In this document: positions 26,954 to 35,140 of the stretch, piece by piece
Layout: every line of letters starts with the position of its first letter
Numbering within the stretch: position 1 is the stretch's first letter
NCBI GenBank assembly: GCA_947177425.1
Contig: CAMWUN010000010.1
Location: forward strand, 1-64,000
DNA from: an uncultured bacterium
GTDB lineage: Bacteria; Bacillota; Clostridia; Lachnospirales; Lachnospiraceae
Direction: 5' to 3'
DNA: 64,000 nt
Position numbers and translations under genes: made by a program
Notes under the pieces: model-generated
Told to the model about the DNA's origin: nothing
The model's database searches: none
Seen by the model: only the letters and a program-made list of their open reading frames with translations

Positions 26954-28234
26954 ATGATTGAAAGAAAGAAATTGCTGATTATTGTCTTTCTGTTTCTTTG
27001 CTTCATTGGGGGATGCGGAAAAAGTGGGAAAAATGAAGAGAATGCGGATAATATGGAAGGGATGCAGGTGCAGGAACAGGAAGAAGACGGGGAGTCTGTA
27101 GAGGGAATCATAACAAAGCAGAGTTTTGAGGTGGAACTTGACGAATGGGGAACTGTTACATTTATATCTATTGCTCCCAAGGATAATAAAGGAGCGCCGC
27201 GTTTTTTACTGACAAAATCAGATGCGGTTGTTTATACTTTTCCAGAAGACAGCTATCTGAAATCAGACGATTTTGTGGAGGTCAGTGCAGTGTCGTTTGG
27301 GGATTATAATGAAGACGGGAAAAAAGATGTGATTGTGTTGATTCAGTATTGTAACGGCCCGGATGTGTGGAATGAAGCACAGATTTTTTTGCAGGAAAAT
27401 TCTGATAATATGTTTTATATGGATTATCCGGATCTGGAAAGTTACCGTAAGGATGCGCCAACAGATAACGGCCCGGCATTTTACAGGGATAGTCTGCTGG
27501 AAGAATATCTGCTTACCCAGAAACTGACCGACACAGTGGCTTCCGTAATGGGAACATGGAAAGATTATATAGATTATGTAGACAGCCTTCACGGCTATAT
27601 CAGCAGTGACAGACAGCTTACATTGTTGGCCGAAAGCCGGGACATATGGGCTGTTCCGATAGAGTATGCAGATGAAAGATATTGCTTTACGGTCAGGGAT
27701 CTGAATTATGACGGCCGCCTCGAATTGATTGTTGCTAATCAGGGAGGTACGGGTCATTATACTTACAGCAGATTCTATGGGATAGATGGAGACGGGAATC
27801 TGAAAGAACTGGAAACTTTTTTTGCGGAAGCAGATTCACAACCTGACATTATCGAAGAGCAAATGACAGTTTACAGTTCTTTTTCACCAGAAGGCATGCG
27901 GGATTATTATATTGTGTACGATGAAATCAAAGCAGCGCCGGATTGTTATGTGTATCGGATTAGTTCCTTATGTATGATAGGTGATTATATTGCACAGACG
28001 CCTCTTGCCAGCCAGACTGTCACATATGAAGGAGATGATTATGCTGCCCATACGGTCAGCGAAGACTATAACGGAAATGCGCTTACAGAAGAAGAATTCC
28101 GGGACTTTGCGGAGACTTTTTACAGTAATATGGGACTGCAAAAAAAGACAGTATCCCTTCACTGGACCGATGTAAATGAACTTACAGGGAAGAATGACGA
28201 GGAAGTGGCAGAACTGTTAAGGCAAGCTTATTGA
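26954..28234 (+). CDS. lipoprotein with calcium-loop-like repeats
   Basis: The 426-aa protein from the ATG at 26954 (GGAGG upstream) has a type II signal peptide with a lipobox-like CFIGGC, giving a lipid-modified cysteine near residue 20. An acidic linker follows. Two segments, GDYNEDGKKDVIV and RDLNYDGRLELIV, have the D-x-N-x-D-G pattern of EF-hand-like or FG-GAP calcium loops. The rest has no enzyme motif that I recognise. It is probably a surface-exposed binding protein. It follows the EEP gene closely and may be co-transcribed. Confidence 0.75.
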   Translation: MIERKKLLIIVFLFLCFIGGCGKSGKNEENADNMEGMQVQEQEEDGESVEGIITKQSFEVELDEWGTVTFISIAPKDNKGAPRFLLTKSDAVVYTFPEDSYLKSDDFVEVSAVSFGDYNEDGKKDVIVLIQYCNGPDVWNEAQIFLQENSDNMFYMDYPDLESYRKDAPTDNGPAFYRDSLLEEYLLTQKLTDTVASVMGTWKDYIDYVDSLHGYISSDRQLTLLAESRDIWAVPIEYADERYCFTVRDLNYDGRLELIVANQGGTGHYTYSRFYGIDGDGNLKELETFFAEADSQPDIIEEQMTVYSSFSPEGMRDYYIVYDEIKAAPDCYVYRISSLCMIGDYIAQTPLASQTVTYEGDDYAAHTVSEDYNGNALTEEEFRDFAETFYSNMGLQKKTVSLHWTDVNELTGKNDEEVAELLRQAY

Positions 28235-28270
28235 GGATTTTAATGGTAATGCAGAAAGTGGGAAAATGAG

Positions 28271-28384
28271 ATGAAAAGATTACCGGATTCGGAACTGGAG
28301 ATTATGATGATTATCTGAGGACTGGACAGAGCGGTGGCGCGGTTTGAGATTGAAGAAAAGATGGATGGGGGAAGAAATTTTTAA
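28271..28384 (+). pseudogene. broken BlaI/MecI-type repressor remnant
   Basis: From the ATG at 28271 the frame reads MKRLPDSELEIMMII, then TGA at 28316-28318 where family members have Trp (TGG). It continues in the same frame with GLDRAVARFEIEEKMDGGRNF and a TAA at 28382. This is the N-terminal third of the winged helix of BlaI/MecI/CopY repressors, here with a nonsense codon and missing the rest. No BlaR-type sensor lies nearby. It lies immediately upstream of spoVAA, in a 250-base gap with no other gene. Confidence 0.75.
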
Positions 28385-28484
28385 ACACGCTCAAGGAAGA
28401 ATTGATAAATTATTCCAGTGTATAAAATCATTCCAATAAATACATAATAAAAGCAATCAAAAAAGAGAGAGGCAAGAAAAGATT

Positions 28485-29120
28485 ATGTCCACAAACAGCG
28501 TAACCCTCTATTTAAAAGCGGAGCAGAACATAGAATTACAATCAGAGGATGTTTATATCAAAGACATTGGAAAAATAACATGCACGGATGAAAATATAAT
28601 GGCAAAGGTTAAAACCATCAAATTGCATCACTTTAAAGAGGGGGAATCCCAAAGGCAGGTCATCAGTATATTAAAAGTAATTGAAGAAATCAACAAGGTT
28701 TATCCCAATATAACAGTAGAGAATCTTGGGGAAGCAGAGATGTTGATTGAGCACATCAATGTAGATAAGCATAAAGGTTTTGGGCAGTGGATCAAGCTTG
28801 TTTTTGTTGCGGCAATCAGCTTTTTCGGAACAGGATTTACGATTATGGCTTTTCACAACGATATCAGTATTAATAAAATATTTTCCCAGGTGTACGAGCA
28901 GGTTATGGGATATCCGGCTGACGGATACAGTATAATGGAGGTTTCCTATTCAATAGGGCTGGCGGTGGGCATTATTTTGTTTTTTAACCATATCGGCGGC
29001 AGGCGTATCACAAAGGATCCGACACCTATTGAAGTGGAGATGCGGGTGTATGAGACAGATGTAAACAAGGCTCTTATTGAGACGGCTGACAGGGAGGGCA
29101 AGACTATTGATGTTTCTTAA
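28485..29120 (+). CDS. spoVAA: stage V sporulation protein AA
   Basis: The 211-aa product has the SpoVAA plan: an N-terminal soluble domain (NSVTLYLKAEQNIEL, QSEDVYIKDIGKITC) followed by two membrane segments (WIKLVFVAAISFFGTGFTIM and VSYSIGLAVGIILFFNHIGG). Its final short segment includes DPTPIEVEMRVYE. It belongs to the SpoVA dipicolinic acid channel. The start at 28485 has an AGAGAGG motif upstream at rather long spacing. spoVAB overlaps its end by 11 bases, as in the ancestral operon, but spoVAC does not follow. Confidence 0.93.
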   Translation: MSTNSVTLYLKAEQNIELQSEDVYIKDIGKITCTDENIMAKVKTIKLHHFKEGESQRQVISILKVIEEINKVYPNITVENLGEAEMLIEHINVDKHKGFGQWIKLVFVAAISFFGTGFTIMAFHNDISINKIFSQVYEQVMGYPADGYSIMEVSYSIGLAVGIILFFNHIGGRRITKDPTPIEVEMRVYETDVNKALIETADREGKTIDVS

Positions 29121-29604
29121 ACAGCTTTTTTTGGGAGTCTGTGGATTAAGCTTTGGCCTTCTTGCATCGGCAGGCGTCTTTACCGTATTGGTTTCTGTAG
29201 GGCTGATTCCAAGGTTTGCAGGGAAAATGCATGTGGCGAAGAAGGTGTTCGCGCTGGAAGAAGCGGTGGTTTTCGGTACCCTTGCCGGGGGATTTTTAAG
29301 TGTGTTTGGCCGATATGGGGAAATTGGAAGCTTTGTTTTGTCAAGACAGATATTCGGGCCGGAGACAGTGGGCATATGGAAATGGGCTGGCAATATCTTT
29401 TTATGCGCAGGAGGGTTCTTTGCAGGGATGTTTGTAGGCTGTCTCGCCCTTGCCATTGCGGAGATGCTAAATTCCATCCCGATTTTTTCAAGGAGAATCG
29501 GTTTCCGGCATGGGCTGGGTGTGGCGATTGCGGCGGCGGCCTTAGGAAAACTGACGGGAAGCCTGCTTTATTTTGCACGGGGAATTTATATGTCGGGGAT
29601 GTAG
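29110..29604 (+). CDS. spoVAB: stage V sporulation protein AB
   Basis: The 164-aa product from the ATG at 29110 has about four membrane segments with the SpoVAB features: FLLASAGVFTVLVSVGLIPR-like opening, LEEAVVFGTLAGGFLSVF, and FVGCLALAIAEMLNSIPIFSRRIG. AGGGAGGG lies upstream inside spoVAA, and the genes overlap by 11 bases. It is part of the SpoVA channel. The next gene on the strand, 260 bases away, belongs to an unrelated AT-rich cassette, so the operon is cut here compared with Bacillus. Confidence 0.93.
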   Translation: MFLKQLFLGVCGLSFGLLASAGVFTVLVSVGLIPRFAGKMHVAKKVFALEEAVVFGTLAGGFLSVFGRYGEIGSFVLSRQIFGPETVGIWKWAGNIFLCAGGFFAGMFVGCLALAIAEMLNSIPIFSRRIGFRHGLGVAIAAAALGKLTGSLLYFARGIYMSGM

Positions 29605-29813
29605 GATGAACTGTCTCATTTCATTATCCCTGCATAGAGTATATATGTATGAACAGAGGGCAAATTTTAGTATTATAGAATATTTATAATAATCCATATT
29701 TTTAGAAGTGCATTGGTCATATTAATGACTGATGCATTTTTATGATGGTAGAATAGGCATAAACTATATCAGAGCAGAATATGCGGTGAAGTGGTCAAAA
29801 AATAAATTATATA

Positions 29814-29842
29814 TAGACGCAATGCGTGATGCGTGATATAAT
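29814..29842 (+). promoter_or_regulatory. promoter of the helicase cassette
   Basis: TAGACG (29814-29819) and a perfect TATAAT (29837-29842) are spaced by 17 bases. The first gene starts 22 bases later behind AGGAGG. A direct repeat (ATGCGTG twice around 29822-29835) sits in the spacer and could be an operator for the small HTH protein. Confidence 0.65.
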
Positions 29843-29863
29843 CCATAAAGAGGAGGAAGGTTA

Positions 29864-30070
29864 ATGGAAGAGAGAGAACAATTAATAAAACTAAAGGAAG
29901 AAAGTGGACTCAATTGGAAAGAATTTTCGGCATACTTTGATATACCTTACCGGACTGTGCAGGATTGGGAACATGGAAAAAGAAAAATGCCTTCCTATTT
30001 ACTCCGTCTCATGGAATATAAGTTAAAAATGGATGCAGGAATTAAAGAAAAAGGAGATATAAATGGATAA
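29864..30070 (+). CDS. small HTH protein, first gene of the helicase cassette
   Basis: The 68-aa protein is almost entirely one helix-turn-helix (LKEESGLNWKEFSAYFDIPYRTVQDWEHGKRKMPSYLLRLMEYKL), of the kind found in Xre-like or YdaS-like domains. It has no partner domain. Its last eight bases overlap the ATG of the helicase gene. A regulator of the cassette is the simplest reading; the repeat in its promoter supports this. It could also be an antitoxin-like or DNA-targeting subunit. Confidence 0.8.
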   Translation: MEEREQLIKLKEESGLNWKEFSAYFDIPYRTVQDWEHGKRKMPSYLLRLMEYKLKMDAGIKEKGDING

Positions 30071-32060
30071 CAGTTTATTTTATATAAATTTTGAGCCGGA
30101 TGATGAGCAGAGAATATTTATTGAACGAGTGAAAGCAGTGACAACAGATAACATAGATCCATTTTATGTTGTCAAAAAGCCTGTTATTGAGAAAAAGAGT
30201 GATTATGAGTATGAGGGAGCATTTGTTATCCTTGTTCCTAAACATAAAATGATGTTTTTTGATTTTGGAAAGAATAATGAAATGTTCGATGAATATGTAT
30301 CGGATTTTATTGAAGATATTGGATATATTGCCAAAAAATATGAGTTTTTAAAATTAATTGGCCGTCCAAGACAATGGAAAGAAGATTTTGTTGTTAAAAT
30401 AAGTAAAAAGCAGTGTAAAGAATCTTCCTTTGATGAACTGCTTAAAGAAAACTGTATTAAGGATGTAGAACTTATTCGAAAAGGTGAAATTCTTATATCT
30501 TTGGCTACAGGCAGTATAAATGAAGCAGAAAGACTGGGAGAAGGTATTCCTGATAATGTTCTGGATCAAATAAAAAGAAAAATAATTCTATTTGACGGTG
30601 AGCAGACCAAGTTCGTTTTTGATGAACCGGCTAAAAAAAGAATTACCATTCAAGGATTGGCCGGAACAGGGAAAACAGAATTGCTGTTGCATAAAATTAA
30701 AGAATTATATATATCCTCAGAGGAAAACAGAATTGTTTTTACCTGCCATAATGAAATTCTTGCAGACAGCTTACGGAAACGCGTACCAGAATTTTTTAAT
30801 TTTATGAAAGTGGAGGAACAGATTAAATGGAATGAAAGACTTTGGGTTATGAGAAGCTGGGGAACACAAACGGATTGTAACTCCGGTGTATATAGCTATA
30901 TATGCCATTACTACAGTATTCCTTTTAGCAGATTTTCATATAATACAACGTTTGATTCCATTTGCAAAACAGCTTTATATAATCTTAGCATGATTGAAGA
31001 TTTTGAATGCTGTTTTGATTATATATTAATTGATGAGAGTCAGGATTTTTCGGACGGCTTTTTTAAACTTTGTGAAAAAGTATCAAGGAAGTGTGTATAT
31101 GTAGCCGGAGATATTTTTCAGGATATTTTTGAGAATAAATCTTTGAGTGTTGTCAACCCCGATTTCCTTTTAAACAAATGTTACAGAACTGACCCGAGAA
31201 CATTAATGGGTGCTCACGCAATTGGTATGGGACTCTTTGAAAATAAATTGCGCTGGCTTAAAGATGAAGAATGGGAAGCCTGTGGATATGATATTAGAAA
31301 AGAGAACGGAATTGTTGAACTTCATAGAAAACCACTGAAAAGATTTGAGGATATTGATATTGATACCACAAATGGAATTGAATTATGTCAGGTTAATGAT
31401 ACAGAATATTTAGAAACAACTTTGAATATTATTGATGAGATTAGGAGGAAAAACCCCACGGCAGCTCCAGATGATATTGGAATTATGTTCATGGAAAATA
31501 TTGAGAAGAATTATAAATTAGCTTCTCAATTACAATTTTTAATTAAAGAAAAGTTTAACTGGGATGTAAATATTGGATACGAAACAAAAGAAAAAAGAAA
31601 AGGTATGCTTTTTATCAGCAATAGAAATAATGTTAAGGGACTGGAATTCCCATTTGTTATATGTATTATGCAGGGGGAACTGACGGATGATTTTCAAATC
31701 AGAAATTCTGTTTACATGATGTTGACGCGTTCCTTTTTAACCTCATATTTTGTCGTGCCATTAGCAAATAAATCATTGGATAAACTTATGCAGGGAATAA
31801 AATTTGTCAACAGGAAAGGATTCCTAAAAGTTACAGAACCTTCGGAAGAGGAAAAAGCCAAACTATATAATGCAATTATTAATAGAAAGAATGTCCACAA
31901 ATCACAATATGAGTTAGTGGAAGAAATTATGGACGAATTGGGTATAAGCAAAAAGGATAGAAAAAAGATGCATAAAATAGTCGAAGTAATGTGTAGTAAA
32001 GAGACTGACAGAGAGAAACTTTATGATGTAATCCAGACAAATTACGCATTGATGGAGTAA
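30063..32060 (+). CDS. UvrD-like SF1 helicase with unassigned N-terminal region
   Basis: The 665-aa protein has a complete SF1A-type motor: Q-motif-like ILFDGEQTKF (about 175-184), Walker A GLAGTGKT (198-205), Walker B ILIDESQDF (321-329), motif III VAGDIFQDIF (347-356), motif IV NKCYRTDP (371-378), motif V NVKGLEFPFV (523-532) and motif VI YMMLTRS (551-557). The first 170 or so residues and the C-terminal 75 match no domain that I know. No nuclease motif is evident. The coding sequence is visibly more AT-rich than the flanking chromosomal genes. It is tightly packed with an HTH gene and an unknown gene, and is probably a defence ATPase. It is not the standard UvrD or PcrA, which is larger and lacks this N-terminal region. 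Confidence 0.85.
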   Translation: MDNSLFYINFEPDDEQRIFIERVKAVTTDNIDPFYVVKKPVIEKKSDYEYEGAFVILVPKHKMMFFDFGKNNEMFDEYVSDFIEDIGYIAKKYEFLKLIGRPRQWKEDFVVKISKKQCKESSFDELLKENCIKDVELIRKGEILISLATGSINEAERLGEGIPDNVLDQIKRKIILFDGEQTKFVFDEPAKKRITIQGLAGTGKTELLLHKIKELYISSEENRIVFTCHNEILADSLRKRVPEFFNFMKVEEQIKWNERLWVMRSWGTQTDCNSGVYSYICHYYSIPFSRFSYNTTFDSICKTALYNLSMIEDFECCFDYILIDESQDFSDGFFKLCEKVSRKCVYVAGDIFQDIFENKSLSVVNPDFLLNKCYRTDPRTLMGAHAIGMGLFENKLRWLKDEEWEACGYDIRKENGIVELHRKPLKRFEDIDIDTTNGIELCQVNDTEYLETTLNIIDEIRRKNPTAAPDDIGIMFMENIEKNYKLASQLQFLIKEKFNWDVNIGYETKEKRKGMLFISNRNNVKGLEFPFVICIMQGELTDDFQIRNSVYMMLTRSFLTSYFVVPLANKSLDKLMQGIKFVNRKGFLKVTEPSEEEKAKLYNAIINRKNVHKSQYELVEEIMDELGISKKDRKKMHKIVEVMCSKETDREKLYDVIQTNYALME

Positions 32061-32062
32061 AT

Positions 32063-32707
32063 ATGGAAAAAGAAGCAAGTTACAGCATGAGTAAAGGAAT
32101 CTTTGAAATGGCAAGCAGGCCATTGCGAAGTAGGCAGGAAGCAATCTTGCTATTACTTTATACCATTAGAATGTTTGAAGTTGATGAATTGATTGCAGAG
32201 AACAAAACGATAAAAGTGGTTATTTCAATCAATAAAATGAATCGTATTTTTTATGTTTTAGAAGATAAAATATTTTCTATGCAATTCCCATTTTTTGTGG
32301 AAATGGAACATGATAAAATTGCCAGAATCTATGATACCAGAACAGGTTTAGATATTGATTCACGGCTTGTTTCAACGCTTATTGGAATATTTGAAAAAAC
32401 GAATACTGGCAATTCTTCGTTCGATAGTCTTTTTGATGAAATAATGTATTGTGGGGATAATCTGCCAAATGTTGGTATAGAGCAGATATGGGAGGTAGTA
32501 AAATTTATATCTACATATGATTTGGGATATTTAAGATATGATTATGATGAAAAACATAAAAAAGGTTTATTGCATCCGGTTAACCATCTGGATATTTGTC
32601 TGGATACGGCAGCAGCGTATAAAATTGGATTAAAAAAGTCTCTTAATTATGAAATGTTCAAGGACATTCTTGATACAACAACGAACTGCTTTTTCTTAAA
32701 TGTATAG
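32063..32707 (+). CDS. unassigned 214-aa protein of the helicase cassette
   Basis: The protein begins two bases after the helicase stop, with GGAG upstream, and is in the same operon. It appears soluble and mixed alpha/beta; I see no membrane segment or recognisable catalytic motif. The opening part (MASRPLRSRQEAILLLLYTIRMFEVDELI) is helical, and the middle (DTRTGLDIDSRLVSTLIGIF) could be a binding or effector module. Composition is AT-rich like the helicase. It may be the effector or partner of the helicase in a defence system. A MITE-like palindrome starts directly after its stop. Confidence 0.75.
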   Translation: MEKEASYSMSKGIFEMASRPLRSRQEAILLLLYTIRMFEVDELIAENKTIKVVISINKMNRIFYVLEDKIFSMQFPFFVEMEHDKIARIYDTRTGLDIDSRLVSTLIGIFEKTNTGNSSFDSLFDEIMYCGDNLPNVGIEQIWEVVKFISTYDLGYLRYDYDEKHKKGLLHPVNHLDICLDTAAAYKIGLKKSLNYEMFKDILDTTTNCFFLNV

Positions 32708-32794
32708 TAAGGAACTGTTAAAAAATTACTTTTAATATTGCTTGTCTTTTTCGCCAATAGTACTATTTAAAAGTAATTTTCAAACAGTTCCTAA
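32708..32794. repeat. 87-bp palindromic element, MITE-like or terminator
   Basis: A 29-base left arm (32708-32736) and the reverse complement of 32766-32794 agree at 25 positions, with a 29-base centre. The outer ends carry AGGAACTGTT and its complement. It starts immediately after the stop of the third cassette gene. The length suits a small non-autonomous mobile element; it could also end transcription of the cassette. Confidence 0.6.
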
Positions 32795-32895
32795 GTACGG
32801 TCAGAAGTTATCTGCTGCAGGCTGGATATGTTTAGAAGGAATAACGAAGCTGTTATATTTACGTAAAAAAGCATAAGGATGAATGGAGGGACAAT

Positions 32896-33126
32896 ATGCG
32901 GCAGATGGAATTCAAAATGGAGCGCCCCGGCCTTTTGCAGGAGGGTGATGAAGTTACTGTTACGGAAGGGGTGCTGCCAAGCAATTACTACTATACCATC
33001 GACCCGTCTTTAGCCATGTCGGGTAATTTCCCTTTTAGGGAGAGGATGCTGGCCCGGAAAGGGAAAGTGGTAAGCGTCATTGAAAATGAGCGGGGATTTT
33101 ATGTAACGGCAGAATTCGATGAATAG
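32896..33126 (+). CDS. small conserved-looking protein of unknown function
   Basis: The 76-aa protein has GGAGGGACAAT upstream of its ATG. It has a beta-rich, KOW/SH3-like feel (EGDEVTVTEG at the start, and GKVVSVIENERGFYVTAEFDE at the end), which would suit a small nucleic-acid or protein-binding barrel. I cannot assign it to a family. Composition resembles the flanking housekeeping genes, so it lies outside the helicase cassette. ridA follows after 66 bases on the same strand. Confidence 0.7.
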   Translation: MRQMEFKMERPGLLQEGDEVTVTEGVLPSNYYYTIDPSLAMSGNFPFRERMLARKGKVVSVIENERGFYVTAEFDE

Positions 33127-33192
33127 AATAAACTGTAAATTTTCAGTCCGGGCAACATTCCGGGCTGTTATAAAGAAATGGAGGATAAATTT

Positions 33193-33570
33193 ATGTTAAA
33201 AAAAGTAGAGACAGCAAAAGCGCCGGCGGCTATCGGGCCTTATTCACAGGGAATTATTGCAGGCGGTTTCCTTTTTGCATCGGGGCAGATTCCCATTATT
33301 CCGGAGACGGGGGAAATCGCCCAGGGGGATATTCATGTGCAGGCTGAGCAGGTTATGAAGAATGTTGGTGAAATTTTAAAAGAAGCCGGTACAGACTATG
33401 AGAAGGTAGTGAAGACAACCTGCTTTCTTGCCGATATGGCTGATTTTGCCGCTTTTAACAGTGTCTATGAAAAGTATTTTACGGGGAAACCGGCCAGAAG
33501 CTGTGTGGCAGTGAAGGAACTGCCTAAAAATGTGCTTTGTGAAGTAGAGGTCATTGCGGCAGCGGAGTAG
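33193..33570 (+). CDS. ridA: RidA family enamine/imine deaminase
   Basis: The 125-aa protein from the ATG at 33193 (GGAGG upstream) has the RidA signature: KAPAAIGPYSQGI, FASGQIPIIPETGEI, and the C-terminal PARSCVAVKELPKNVLCEVEVIAAAE with the substrate-binding Arg and Glu. RidA hydrolyses reactive 2-aminoacrylate and similar intermediates released by PLP enzymes. It normally forms a trimer in the cytosol. The gene is six bases from aroK, so they form an operon. Confidence 0.95.
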   Translation: MLKKVETAKAPAAIGPYSQGIIAGGFLFASGQIPIIPETGEIAQGDIHVQAEQVMKNVGEILKEAGTDYEKVVKTTCFLADMADFAAFNSVYEKYFTGKPARSCVAVKELPKNVLCEVEVIAAAE

Positions 33571-33575
33571 GACGG

Positions 33576-34088
33576 ATGAAGAATATAATACTAATCGGGA
33601 TGCCGGGGGCGGGCAAGAGTACTGTGGGCGTGGTGCTTGCCAAGAAGCTGGGATACAGGTTTCTTGACTGTGACCTTGTCATTCAGGAGAAGTGCGGAAA
33701 GCTGCTTTACCAGCTTATTGAAGAGCAGGGGGAAGCAGATTTTCTTGCGCTTGAAAATAAGATAAATGCAGGAATTTCAGAAGAGAAGACTGTGATAGCC
33801 ACAGGCGGCAGTGCGGTATACGGAAAGGAAGCTATGGCTCATTTCAAGGAAACCGGAACAATTGTCTATCTGAAGCTTTCCTGCAGAAAATTGCAGGAGC
33901 GTCTGGGGGATCTTCACCAGAGGGGTGTAGTGCTTAAAGAAGGATATACGCTGGAAGATTTATATAAAGAGAGAGTTCCCTTGTATGAAAAGTATGCAGA
34001 CATTACGATTGACTGCGACGGGCAGGATATAAGAAACGTGATGGAGAAAATTGCCGCAGACATATTATGCAGGGAATACCGTCTGTAA
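33576..34088 (+). CDS. aroK: shikimate kinase
   Basis: The 170-aa enzyme phosphorylates shikimate at the 3-OH in aromatic amino acid synthesis. Visible are Walker A GMPGAGKST (residues 8-16), the shikimate-binding FLDCDLVIQ, the GGSAV segment in place of the usual GGGxV, and the LID around LGDLHQRGVVLKEG. The GGS variation replaces one glycine, and the LID lacks a typical RP motif. It may therefore be a shikimate-kinase-like protein with altered specificity, although the length and fold agree well. It follows ridA by five bases. Confidence 0.85.
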   Translation: MKNIILIGMPGAGKSTVGVVLAKKLGYRFLDCDLVIQEKCGKLLYQLIEEQGEADFLALENKINAGISEEKTVIATGGSAVYGKEAMAHFKETGTIVYLKLSCRKLQERLGDLHQRGVVLKEGYTLEDLYKERVPLYEKYADITIDCDGQDIRNVMEKIAADILCREYRL

Positions 34089-34163
34089 GTCTGGATTTGC
34101 TGCTCTGACAGGGCAGGATGAATCCTGATGTACGGACAATGATGGTTTAAAGTGAGGAGTCAT

Positions 34164-35087
34164 ATGAAAAAAGTATCTTTGAGAAACAGTTTTATGCTGT
34201 TTTTGGCAGCTTTTATCTGGGGCGTGGCATTTGTGGCCCAGAGTGTGGGAATGGATTATATGGGGCCGTTTACTTTTAACGGGGCGAGATTTCTGATGGG
34301 AAGCATGGTGCTGCTTCCGCTGGTATATGTCCGCAGGAAAAAGGACAAAGAGAGGAACATCCCAAGGGCAGGGCTTAGGATTACCCTGAAAGGGGGCGTC
34401 TGCTGTGGGCTTGCACTGGGGACGGCGGCATTATTACAGCAGTTCGGGATTATATATACGACTGTGGGAAAAGCGGGATTTATTACCACCCTGTACATTA
34501 TTATTGTTCCGGTTCTGGGTATATTTATAGGGAAAAAGATAGCCGGAAAGGTTTGGATTGGCGCGGCGGCAGCAGCTTTTGGCATGTACCTTTTATGCAT
34601 GAGCGAGCGGCTTGCGCTGGGAAAGGGCGATACGCTGGTCTTTTTGTGCGCCATTATTTTTTCCATACATATTCTGGTGATTGACTATTTTTCGCCTAAG
34701 GCTGACGGCGTGGAACTTTCCTGTATACAATTTCTGACAGCGGGAATGATAAGCAGTATTCTTGCGTTTGTTTTTGAAAAGCCGGAGCTTTCCAACTTTG
34801 TTGACGGTATCATTCCTCTTGCTTATGCAGGCATTATGTCGAGCGGAGTTGCCTATACCTTACAGGTAGTGGGACAGAAGGACATGGATCCTACCGTGGC
34901 CTCGCTGATTCTTTCCTTAGAGTCGGTGGTTTCCATGCTGGCAGGCTGGATAATTTTGGGGCAGGCTTTGAACGGCAGGGAACTGGCAGGGTGCGCGCTG
35001 GTATTTGGGGCGGTCATTCTGGTACAGCTTCCGGACCGGAAACCCATACAGGGCGGAAATGAAATGAATGACAGCGTGAAGGTTTAA
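34164..35087 (+). CDS. DMT superfamily EamA-type transporter
   Basis: The 307-aa membrane protein has about ten helices in two EamA repeats. The opening FMLFLAAFIWGVAFVAQSVGMDYM and the second-half GVAYTLQVVGQKDMDPTVASLILSLESVVSMLAG are typical. Such proteins export or import amino acids or other metabolites; the substrate is not deducible. The ATG at 34164 is preferred to GTG 34152 because AGGAG lies just before it. Confidence 0.92.
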   Translation: MKKVSLRNSFMLFLAAFIWGVAFVAQSVGMDYMGPFTFNGARFLMGSMVLLPLVYVRRKKDKERNIPRAGLRITLKGGVCCGLALGTAALLQQFGIIYTTVGKAGFITTLYIIIVPVLGIFIGKKIAGKVWIGAAAAAFGMYLLCMSERLALGKGDTLVFLCAIIFSIHILVIDYFSPKADGVELSCIQFLTAGMISSILAFVFEKPELSNFVDGIIPLAYAGIMSSGVAYTLQVVGQKDMDPTVASLILSLESVVSMLAGWIILGQALNGRELAGCALVFGAVILVQLPDRKPIQGGNEMNDSVKV

Positions 35088-35140
35088 AAAGAAGGGAAAA
35101 GAAAAGGTGCATGAATATTGTGCACAAAGGAGAGGAAAGT

